Source: Clostridiales bacterium
Lineage (GTDB): Bacteria > Bacillota > Dehalobacteriia > UBA4068
Reading direction: 5' to 3'
Length of the DNA stretch: 7,669 nt
Assembly: GCA_009783495.1 (NCBI GenBank)
Contig: WRDJ01000025.1
Span: 1 to 7,669 of the forward strand
This document shows positions 1 to 5,185 of this stretch, piece by piece. Both the position numbers and the translations under genes were made by a program. Under the pieces are notes generated by a model that saw only the letters and a list, made by a program, of their open reading frames with translations, was not told the origin of the DNA and searched no databases. Within the stretch, counting starts at the first letter, position 1, and every line of letters begins with the position of its first letter.

Positions 1-85
1 CGTCATTGCAAGCGCGGCGAAGCAATCAGTTTCATCTGCCGTTATTCCCTCCGGATTGCTTCGCCGCAAGCTCCTCGCAATGACA
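1..85. repeat. Dispersed intergenic repeat, inverted pair forming a hairpin
   Basis: Two copies of one short repeat face each other. The plus-strand copy covers about 1-27 (CGTCATTGC...GAAGCAATC). The minus-strand copy covers about 52-85. The 14-base segment GATTGCTTCGCCGC (54-67) is complementary to 13-26, and GCAATGAC (77-84) is complementary to about 2-9, so the pair can fold into a long hairpin with a loop of roughly 27 bases. The general form CATTGCGAGGAGC...GCGAAGCAATC is a widespread intergenic repeat in many bacterial genomes; its function is not established. It lies downstream of the AOR operon and might act as a 3' mRNA structure or weak terminator, which is inference. The window edge may cut the left copy. 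Confidence 0.75.
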
Positions 86-93
86 TGTTTTTC

Positions 94-127
94 AGATTCT
101 TCGGTCGCTCTGCTCCTCAGAATGACA
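94..127 (-). repeat. Dispersed intergenic repeat, second direct copy
   Basis: Read on the minus strand this segment begins TGTCATTCTGAGGAGC and ends GAAGAATCT. It aligns with the neighbouring minus-strand copy at 52-85, which begins TGTCATTGCGAGGAGC and ends GAAGCAATCC. They share the TGTCATT start, the GAGGAGC block and the GCG.CGAAG.AATC end, so this is the same family with a changed stem pair (CT/AG for GC/GC). It carries a 5-bp inverted repeat, ATTCT (96-100) with AGAAT (119-123). It sits about 50 bases after the AOR stop codon. No U-tract follows, so it is not a classical terminator. Confidence 0.65.
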
Positions 128-177
128 GTCTGTTCAGCTCCGCCGTTCCCCTTCCGTCCTCTGTCTTCCGTCATCTG

Positions 178-1926
178 TTATTGCAGCACCTTCTCGTTTC
201 TCTCCAAAAACAAATCCCGCACCTGGCGAGCCATATCTTCCCGCAAAAGGCCGTTCATGGAAGGCGTGGCGAAGAAGCGGCCGGGCAATTTCACCTGCCG
301 CGCGTCAAAGCCCAGGCTCTTCTTGATTTGCAGCTTGATGCGATAAATGCGGGCGGCGATCCCGTTCAGTTCCTCGTCGCTGTATTCCCTGTCCACACAA
401 GCGAGGAGTTTCCTCACCGCCTCCCGGTCATAGACCTTGCGCGAAAAAAGGCAGATAACGAGGGTGTTGAGCAGGCAGCGTTCCAATTCCTCCCGGAAAA
501 GTTTATCCGCCATCTCTTCCGGCAGCAGCCCTTCCGCATTCTTGCCCTGGTCGAGCGAATAGCCGCCATTGTCGAGATGCGAATGGCGCGCGCCCACCAA
601 AGCCCCCACCAAAGAGCCGTATCCGGTGTGATAGCCGGGCATTTCATTGCCGGCGATCTGCATGGCGAATTCCTGCCCGCCATAGCGTTCGGCGGCCGCT
701 TTCACGCCGTCGCCCAAAACGCGGTAAAACTCATTGACCCGCCGGGCGATGCAGCCGATGGCGTTCAGATAACCCTTGACTTCGCCGAAGCGCAGCGGCA
801 CAATGGTTTCTTCTTCGCCGATCAGCCCCCGCTCGAAAGCCTCGGTGGCCCAGCCCAGGCAAACCCCGGCGCTCATGGCGTCCAGCCCCTCGCCCTCCAC
901 CTGCTCGATCAGTTCCAGAATCTGCTCCCGTTTGCCCAGCCCCAGGAATGAACCGAGGGCAAAGAGCAATTCATAATCATATCCCACAGTCACTGCCTCA
1001 TATTCATAACCGGCGCTGAATTCGCGGCGGAACTGCCCGATGTGAATGCAGCCCACCGGGCAGCCCACGCAGGCAATCTTGCGCACCAGGTTATTATCGG
1101 CGAAACTTTCCCCGCTGATCTCGCCGCCGTGCTCAAAGCTGGTCTGCTGCAGATTGCGGGTGGGCAGAGCCCCGGCTTTGTTGAGCGGGTCAATGTTGAT
1201 GGAGGTTCCGGCGTCGTGATATTTGGCCATGACCTCGGTTTTGCAAACCTTGTCAAAGACCTCGCGGTAAACTTTGAAATATTGCCCGAACTTTTGTGAG
1301 CGCATGGAAATGTTGCCCGCGATGTGGATGGCCTTGAGGTTTTTGGAGCCGAAAACCGCGCCCAACCCCAGCCGCCCGAAATGGCGGTAGGTGTCCACGG
1401 AGACCATGGCGTATGAGCAGAGGTTTTCTCCCGCCGGCCCGATGCGGATGATGGAGCGTTTGCCGCCCCCCGGGTTCATGTCGCGGATGAACTGGCCGGT
1501 GCGGTCGCAATCCATGCGCCAGATGGCCCGCGCATCCTTGAATTCCACATTATAGGCGTCCATGGCGATATAAACCGGCTTTTCCGCTTTTCCCTTGATC
1601 ACCAGCGCGTCAATGCCGCAATGCAGCATGGCGAAGGCCAGCCGCCCCCCGCCATAGCTTTCGCCCAGCTCGCCCGTCAATGGCGAGATGAAGAGAGCCG
1701 CCGTTTTGGTGATGACCGGAAATATGGTGGTGGCCGCGCCGATGGAAAGCACGATGGGCTGCGCTTCGTCCAGAGGGGGCTTGTCTGCCCGCATATGCTC
1801 CTGCAAGAGTTTGACCCCCACGCCCACCCCGCCCAGATAGGCCTTCAGGTCGTCCCTTTTTTCCACTTTGATCTCCTTGCTGCCCAGGTTGACGGTCATC
1901 ACCCTGACATAGCTCTTGTTTTGCAT
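178..1926 (-). CDS. Aldehyde:ferredoxin oxidoreductase family protein, catalytic subunit
   Basis: This 582-residue protein matches the tungsten- or molybdenum-pterin AOR family in length and layout. An N-terminal domain (about 1-205) contains SPLTGELGESYGGGRL (81-96), GKAEKPVYI (112-120), GPAGENL (163-169) and GRLGLGAVFGSKNLKAI (184-200), all AOR hallmarks. The C-terminal domain follows. Three [4Fe-4S] ligands are C286, C289 and C293 (C-x2-C-x3-C), and C492 fits the distant fourth ligand. The first pterin-type motif reads EGEGLD (344-349), with E for the usual first Asp. The second, normally DxxGLC, reads NTLVIC (487-492). The family oxidises aldehydes to acids, or reduces acids, with ferredoxin-like partners in the cytoplasm; the substrate here cannot be told. 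The start at 1926 was chosen because GGAGGGG (1932-1938) lies 5 bases upstream and the ATG overlaps the TGA of the Fe-S gene; the frame stays open further upstream (to 1992), but inside that gene. E. coli YdhV and BamB are relatives, but no other bam genes are present. Confidence 0.93.
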   Translation of the reverse strand: MQNKSYVRVMTVNLGSKEIKVEKRDDLKAYLGGVGVGVKLLQEHMRADKPPLDEAQPIVLSIGAATTIFPVITKTAALFISPLTGELGESYGGGRLAFAMLHCGIDALVIKGKAEKPVYIAMDAYNVEFKDARAIWRMDCDRTGQFIRDMNPGGGKRSIIRIGPAGENLCSYAMVSVDTYRHFGRLGLGAVFGSKNLKAIHIAGNISMRSQKFGQYFKVYREVFDKVCKTEVMAKYHDAGTSINIDPLNKAGALPTRNLQQTSFEHGGEISGESFADNNLVRKIACVGCPVGCIHIGQFRREFSAGYEYEAVTVGYDYELLFALGSFLGLGKREQILELIEQVEGEGLDAMSAGVCLGWATEAFERGLIGEEETIVPLRFGEVKGYLNAIGCIARRVNEFYRVLGDGVKAAAERYGGQEFAMQIAGNEMPGYHTGYGSLVGALVGARHSHLDNGGYSLDQGKNAEGLLPEEMADKLFREELERCLLNTLVICLFSRKVYDREAVRKLLACVDREYSDEELNGIAARIYRIKLQIKKSLGFDARQVKLPGRFFATPSMNGLLREDMARQVRDLFLERNEKVLQ

Positions 1927-2339
1927 CAGATCCCCTCCATCTGTAAACATTCGTGCGGGCAATATTTGGCGCACATCCCGCAATGGCGGCAAATGATCGG
2001 CGTTTTGGTGTCCTCATCGAAAAAGACCGCGCCCACCGGGCAGGCGCGCGCGCACCTTTGGCAGCCGATGCACAAATCGTTGTGCAAGAGCACCCCGCCG
2101 CCGGGATGGTTATCCAGAGCGCCGGTGGGGCAGGCCTCCTTGCATGGCCTTTCTTCCCGGCAGGCCACGCAGACCGCGGCCACGAAGCGCCCGGTCATGC
2201 CGCCCGAGGTCTTGATTTTGATCGCGCTCTTGTCCAGCGAATGGTCCTGGCGGTTGACGCCGGCGCAAACCAGCATGCAGGTATAGCAACCGATGCACCT
2301 GCTCATTCCTTCCGTGTGCAAAATGGCTTCCGTGGGCAT
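1926..2339 (-). CDS. Four-cluster [4Fe-4S] ferredoxin-like electron-transfer subunit
   Basis: This 137-residue protein has four cysteine clusters: C15-x2-C-x2-C-x3-C25, C57-x2-C60-x5-C66-x3-C70, C90-x2-C-x2-C-x3-C100-P and C117-x2-C-x2-C-x3-C127-P, plus an extra C131. The arrangement is that of the HycB/DmsB/YdhY type of polyferredoxin subunit, predicted to bind four [4Fe-4S] clusters. It has no signal peptide or Tat motif, so it should be cytoplasmic. It is the first gene of a two-gene operon; its TGA stop shares one base with the ATG of the AOR gene, which implies translational coupling and roughly equal amounts of the two proteins. It most likely carries electrons between the AOR active site and a cellular carrier. 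The ATG at 2339 is preceded by AAGGAG (2350-2355 on the complementary strand) at a rather long 10-base spacing. An internal ATG at residue 12 would retain all clusters but has poor ribosome-binding context. Confidence 0.92.
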   Translation of the reverse strand: MPTEAILHTEGMSRCIGCYTCMLVCAGVNRQDHSLDKSAIKIKTSGGMTGRFVAAVCVACREERPCKEACPTGALDNHPGGGVLLHNDLCIGCQRCARACPVGAVFFDEDTKTPIICRHCGMCAKYCPHECLQMEGI

Positions 2340-2417
2340 TTACAATCGACTCCTTTTTTGTTTTCTTCACGCCCTCATATTTTTTACCAAAAAACATTTA
2401 ATATGCGAAAAATATTT

Positions 2418-2436
2418 TGCGGGCCGGAAGCCCGCA
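2418..2436 (-). promoter_or_regulatory. Possible leader hairpin upstream of the Fe-S/AOR operon
   Basis: On the minus strand TGCGGGC, a TTCCG loop and GCCCGCA make a perfect 7-bp GC-rich stem about 80 bases before the Fe-S gene start. It is followed by AAATATTTTT, so the T-run begins only after a short gap. It could be an attenuator or a mere structural element in the leader. I recognise no known riboswitch, including the molybdenum-cofactor motif. Confidence 0.3.
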
Positions 2437-2466
2437 CCCCGCCGCCCGAACCCCTCACGGCAAAAA

Positions 2467-2594
2467 GTATCATTCAAAAAAGTATATTTCACCCGATATT
2501 TTGCCTTGCTGAATTGTATCATTAGTGAAGGTATAAAAAAACATCATGCACCCGGGATTTTTACCCGCCCAATCGTATTATCAGTGAGGGCATA
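2467..2594. repeat. Three imperfect direct repeats upstream of the AOR operon
   Basis: A 20-base core occurs three times in the same orientation: 2467-2486 (GTATCATTCAAAAAAGTATA), 2516-2535 (GTATCATTAGTGAAGGTATA) and 2575-2594 (GTATTATCAGTGAGGGCATA). Core starts are 49 and 59 bases apart. The first two are followed by a related CACCCG block (2490 and 2549), which makes the last two units line up over a full 59-base period. The cluster lies about 130-255 bases upstream of the Fe-S gene. Possible roles are operator sites for the AOR operon, or tandem minus-strand promoters, since the complementary strand reads GATAC or AATAC next to AT-rich segments. No dyad symmetry is evident in the core. Confidence 0.55.
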
Positions 2595-2785
2595 AAATAA
2601 GTGTTTGTGACGCCGGTTTTCTTGCCCGCGTTTTTTCTCTGTCTGCCGGGCCGCATCCCTCTCCTCGGGGGACGGAAAAAGGTCAGCGGCTGAAACAAAA
2701 AGCTCCGTTCCATGAGGCGCGAAAAACCGCAAAAATCAAAAACCCCGGCTTTTCCCGCCGTTTTTATTTTTTCTTCTTTTTTTAG
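2595..2785. other. Intergenic stretch without a recognised feature
   Basis: No convincing gene was found on either strand. The segment has A- and T-runs around GC-rich patches. AAAAAC (2738-2743) can pair with GTTTTT (2760-2765) around a short GGC/GCC stem, followed by a T-rich run to about 2780. That resembles a weak terminator, but no plus-strand gene precedes it, so I do not call one. A small unrecognised RNA ending there cannot be excluded. Confidence 0.4.
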
Positions 2786-2814
2786 TTGCAAAATAAAGCT
2801 TTTTGTGTTATGAT
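2786..2814 (+). promoter_or_regulatory. Strong sigma-A-type promoter, distal to the lipoprotein gene
   Basis: The -35 element TTGCAA (2786-2791) is separated by 17 bases from the -10 element TATGAT (2809-2814), with an extended -10 TGT just before it (2806-2808). Upstream lies a long T-rich tract (2761-2783). A transcript starting near 2821 would have a leader of about 140 bases before the lipoprotein start at 2960. Confidence 0.7.
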
Positions 2815-2868
2815 AAAATCGTTCCATCAGATTGTTACATATGATAAGATAATGAATCACGTCAAAAA

Positions 2869-2933
2869 ATCAGAATGCCCTCAGAAAAAATTCAGTTGCG
2901 CTTCAGTCAAAGTTCAGAAACAAGTGTTATTTT
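2869..2933 (+). promoter_or_regulatory. Five-copy 11-nt direct-repeat array with a possible proximal promoter
   Basis: The pentamer NTCAG occurs five times at exact 11-base intervals: ATCAG at 2869, CTCAG at 2880, then TTCAG at 2891, 2902 and 2913. Tandem half-sites with 11-base spacing are the classic arrangement bound by PhoB/OmpR-family response regulators, which place protomers on one face of the helix. A weak -10-like TATTTT (2928-2933) lies 10 bases after the last copy, the spacing expected when such an activator replaces the -35 contact. Transcription would then begin near 2940, just ahead of the ribosome binding site. The array also lies downstream of the distal promoter, where it could act as a roadblock. 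The repeat is seen; the regulator is inferred. Confidence 0.6.
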
Positions 2934-2959
2934 ATAGGCAACAGGAAGGAGAATTTATC

Positions 2960-3952
2960 ATGAAAAAAATACTCGCACAAGCACTAATCCTGTTCTTAGT
3001 CCTTGCATTGGCTTTCTCGCTCACCGCCTGCAACACCCCCCTCATCACCGGAGACCCCTGCGGCACTTGCGGTAAAGAGCCTTGCGAATGTCCCGCCGAG
3101 ACCTGCACGGTTTGCGGTAAAGAGGCCTGCGAATGCCCCGTCGAACTCTGCCCGCTTTGCGGGGTAAACCCCTGCGAATGCCCCGGGCCTTGCCCGGATT
3201 GCGGCAAAAGCCCCTGCATCTGCCCCCCGCCCGATCCCTGCGATTTTTGCGGGAAATATCCCTGTGAATGCCCCGAACCGCTGACAGCCTGCGCGGTTTG
3301 CGAAAGATTTATCTGCGTTTGTCCAAAAGGGCCCCAGCCCACCTCCTACGGGGAAGCATATATCAACTACTTCCTGCCCTTTGATTATTACATAGCTTAC
3401 AGTTCCACCGACTTTGACGTCACCGGCGCCACCTATTATGAAACTGCGCAGCTCACCAAGACACTGAGAGGATATTATGTTATATGCGGTTCCAACCGCG
3501 ATTTGTTCATTATCAATAAAAACAAATCCGATGCCTTCGAACAGACCATTTTTGACTGGTATCGGCCTCAGGACGAAGGTTTTCGCAGGGAGTTGCTCTC
3601 CGATATTCTCAATTTGTCCGAGCTTGATATTACGGTTATATCGGGAACCACAAGATACCTCTTTGGCGTCCCGGAATATATGAGATGCTATGTTAACTTT
3701 GCCGGCGTCATGGCAAGCGCCGGCAGCGGGGTCGTCGCGGGAAGGAACTGCGACATATTCACTTATACCGACACTTCTTATGACATCCCGGTCAGCTTCA
3801 AAGTCTGGATAGACAAAGAAACCGGCATTTGCCTGAAGCGCGCCTTTAACGAGGCCGCCGGAGCATGGCCGAACGTGAGGTTTACGGAATTTGAATGCAC
3901 CGAATTCCGCCTGACCAATGTGAACCTGCCCGATCTGAATCCTGCTTCTTAG
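2960..3952 (+). CDS. Cysteine-repeat lipoprotein of unknown function
   Basis: The ATG at 2960 follows AAGGAG (2946-2951) by 8 bases and opens a 330-residue protein; the frame is open further upstream (to 2786) but that extension has no signal sequence or ribosome binding site. Residues 1-24 form a lipoprotein signal: KK, a hydrophobic core, and the lipobox LTAC with C24 as the lipidated cysteine, so the protein should be anchored on the outer face of the membrane. Residues 34-122 hold six tandem modules of the form C-x2-C-G-K-x-P-C-x-C-P, 24 cysteines in all, separated by Pro/Glu/Asp linkers. The four cysteines per module suggest small metal-binding (zinc-like) knuckles, or disulfides; this is inference. 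Residues about 124-330 form a mostly beta-looking domain whose end (VWIDKETGICLKR, then FECTEFRLTNVNLPDL) recalls LolA-like lipoprotein folds. It is transcribed alone, between its own promoter region and a terminator. I do not recognise a function. Confidence 0.88.
   Translation: MKKILAQALILFLVLALAFSLTACNTPLITGDPCGTCGKEPCECPAETCTVCGKEACECPVELCPLCGVNPCECPGPCPDCGKSPCICPPPDPCDFCGKYPCECPEPLTACAVCERFICVCPKGPQPTSYGEAYINYFLPFDYYIAYSSTDFDVTGATYYETAQLTKTLRGYYVICGSNRDLFIINKNKSDAFEQTIFDWYRPQDEGFRRELLSDILNLSELDITVISGTTRYLFGVPEYMRCYVNFAGVMASAGSGVVAGRNCDIFTYTDTSYDIPVSFKVWIDKETGICLKRAFNEAAGAWPNVRFTEFECTEFRLTNVNLPDLNPAS
3059..3325 (+). repeat. Six tandem cysteine modules inside the lipoprotein
   Basis: The modules begin at residues 34, 49, 64, 78, 94 and 111, i.e. 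every 14-17 residues. The first five carry CxxCG....CxCP. The last (CAVCERFICVCP) has E for the usual Gly and no Pro before the third Cys, and looks like a degenerate end copy. At the DNA level the phrases TTGCGGTAAAGAG and CCCTGCGAATGCCCCG recur, which indicates expansion by duplication of a unit of about 45 bases. Confidence 0.85.
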
Positions 3953-3963
3953 ATTAGCAAAAG

Positions 3964-3997
3964 CCCCCCGCCAAACGGCCGTTTGGCGGGGGGTTTT
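3964..3997. terminator. Bidirectional intrinsic terminator between convergent genes
   Basis: Positions 3964-3993 are a perfect 30-base palindrome (CCCCCCGCCAAACGG and its complement), followed by TTTT (3994-3997) and preceded by AAAA (3959-3962), so a T-run follows the stem on both strands. It starts 11 bases after the lipoprotein stop and lies about 25 bases beyond the end of the convergent metF, so it most likely stops transcription from both sides. Confidence 0.92.
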
Positions 3998-4018
3998 CCT
4001 TTAAACCCTGATACCCGT

Positions 4019-4891
4019 TCATGCCCGGCCCAGCGCGCCCGCGCAGGCCTCGGCGATCTCCGGTCGGTTCATGGCATAGACGTGTATGCCGTCAACGCCT
4101 CCTTCGGCCAGCCCCCGCGCCTGCACGACGGCATATTCAATGCCCGCCGCGCAGAGCCCGGCAGGGTTGTTTTCGTATTTATGCAGAAGCTTTATGATGC
4201 GCGAAGGCAGCGAGGCCCCGCAAAGAAAAAGCATGCGCTCGATTTGCGCGCGGCTGAGAATGGGCATGATCCCCGCCGAAACGGGCAAAGTGACCCCGGC
4301 CGCCCGGATGCGCTCAAGAAAACGGAAAAAAACCTCGTTCTCAAAAAAGAGCTGCGAAATGAAAAAGTTCGCCCCGGCCTCCTCCTTGTCTTTCAAATAT
4401 CTGATCCCGGCTTCAAGGTCCTCGCAGTCAATATGCCCCTCCGGATAGCAGGCCGCGCCGATGCACAAAGCCTTCTCCCGCGCGCGCAAGTCGCGAATGA
4501 GCTCCCCGGCATAATGATAATCGGATGAAACGGGCGCTTGCCCGCCCGGCGGCAGGTCGCCGCGCAGCGCCAGCACGTTCATGACGCCGCGTTCCAGCAT
4601 ATGCGTGAGCGAAGCCTCAATATCTGCCCGCGTTGAGGTGACGCAGGTCAGATGCGCCAGCGAAGGGATGCCGTAGCGCCGCTGAATGTGGTCGGCGATC
4701 CCGACGGTGCCGCTTTTTGCGCCGCTGCCGCCCGCGCCGCAGGTCACGCTGATGAAATCGGGCGAAAGCACGGCGATGCGCGAAAGCGCGTCATGGAGGA
4801 CCCCGATATCCCCGCCCTCCTCTTTTTTCGGCGGAAAAACCTCGAAGGAAAGCACCGGCCGCCTTTGCCGGTATAATTCGCGTATGTTCAT
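4019..4891 (-). CDS. metF: 5,10-methylenetetrahydrofolate reductase
   Basis: This 290-residue protein has the usual length of bacterial MetF. It reduces 5,10-methylene-tetrahydrofolate to 5-methyl-tetrahydrofolate using FAD, feeding methionine synthesis or, in C1-fixing anaerobes, the methyl branch of the Wood-Ljungdahl pathway. Seen motifs are SFEVFPPK (15-22) with E17 at the catalytic Glu position, FISVTCGAGGS (46-56), HLTCV (80-84), LALRGD (107-112) with the flavin-site Asp, GAACYPEGH (145-153), and FFISQLFFE (176-184) with Q180 at the folate-binding Gln. The C-terminal YAMNRPEIA is also typical. The start at 4891 was chosen over an upstream ATG pair because GGAGGT (complement of 4896-4901) lies 4 bases before it. 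It is a single-gene unit; no metV or methionine-synthase gene adjoins it, so the choice between the two pathways cannot be made here. Confidence 0.95.
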   Translation of the reverse strand: MNIRELYRQRRPVLSFEVFPPKKEEGGDIGVLHDALSRIAVLSPDFISVTCGAGGSGAKSGTVGIADHIQRRYGIPSLAHLTCVTSTRADIEASLTHMLERGVMNVLALRGDLPPGGQAPVSSDYHYAGELIRDLRAREKALCIGAACYPEGHIDCEDLEAGIRYLKDKEEAGANFFISQLFFENEVFFRFLERIRAAGVTLPVSAGIMPILSRAQIERMLFLCGASLPSRIIKLLHKYENNPAGLCAAGIEYAVVQARGLAEGGVDGIHVYAMNRPEIAEACAGALGRA

Positions 4892-4942
4892 GATTACCTC
4901 CATCATGGCGGTTGTTTAAAAAACCTTGCTATGCATAATAAA

Positions 4943-4971
4943 TATATACTACAAAACGAAAAGAAATGCAA
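4943..4971 (-). promoter_or_regulatory. Candidate metF promoter
   Basis: On the minus strand TTGCAT (complement of 4966-4971) is 17 bases from TATATA (4943-4948), in an AT-rich tract 50-80 bases upstream of the metF start. The -35 match is weak, and a nearby TATATT could be the real -10. The short leader leaves no room for a SAM riboswitch or T-box, and none is seen. From 4981 to about 5120 I see no gene, repeat or clear signal on either strand. Confidence 0.4.
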
Positions 4972-5125
4972 TGATTTCGGTTATTTATATCCTTCCAGCA
5001 AATAAACATTTCTGCGCACGGTCAGAACCCCCTCGGACGATCAGTGACCGCCTCTGCCGTGACCGCGCGTGAACGACCGGGCCGGCGACGCGGCAAAGTG
5101 ATGCGCAGCCTATGTTGCCGGCATA

Positions 5126-5153
5126 TTCACAACCCGCATTCCCCTTACATAAT
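5126..5153 (+). promoter_or_regulatory. Candidate sigma-A-type promoter of the cell-wall enzyme gene
   Basis: TTCACA (5126-5131) and CATAAT (5148-5153) each match the sigma-A consensus at five of six bases and are 16 bases apart. Transcription would begin near 5160, giving a leader of about 26 bases. Sporulation sigma factors use similar CATA-type -10 elements. GCATATT (5121-5127) resembles a sigma-E -35, but its distance to the -10 is too long, so the sigma-A reading is preferred. Confidence 0.5.
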
Positions 5154-5185
5154 ATGTTCTACACGCATATATGGGGGGTTTTTTC

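Noticed and set aside
85..951. Long plus-strand open frame (about 288 codons) opposite the AOR gene
   Set aside because: It is antisense to a clear AOR gene, has no recognisable domain or good ribosome binding site, and arises from the GC-rich codon pattern of the real gene.
178..2339. Assignment as benzoyl-CoA reductase BamBC
   Set aside because: The Fe-S protein and AOR pairing fits, but no other bam genes, CoA ligase or aromatic-degradation genes are in the window, and the subunits are shorter than I recall for BamB and BamC.
2340..2460. Molybdenum-cofactor riboswitch before the AOR operon
   Set aside because: Only one simple 7-bp hairpin is visible; the multi-stem core of the Moco motif is not.
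2467..2597. CRISPR array
   Set aside because: There are only three imperfect 20-base repeats with unequal spacing, the CACCCG block after the first two lies within the intervening sequence, and no cas gene is present.
2738..2780. Intrinsic terminator of a small plus-strand RNA
   Set aside because: The stem is short with a bulge, and no promoter or conserved RNA could be identified upstream.
2561..2860. Minus-strand open frame of about 99 codons in the intergenic region
   Set aside because: It would start with GTG without a ribosome binding site, has low-complexity K/R/F-rich content, and covers the distal promoter and part of the repeat cluster.
2932..3342. Minus-strand Gly/Ser/Gln-rich open frame opposite the lipoprotein
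   Set aside because: Its HSQG-type repeats are only the complement of the cysteine-module codons.
5121..5173. Sporulation sigma-E or sigma-G promoter for the cell-wall enzyme
   Set aside because: GCATATT and CATAATAT look similar to sigma-E elements, but the gap of about 20 bases is too long, and the sigma-A-like TTCACA-16-CATAAT fits better.
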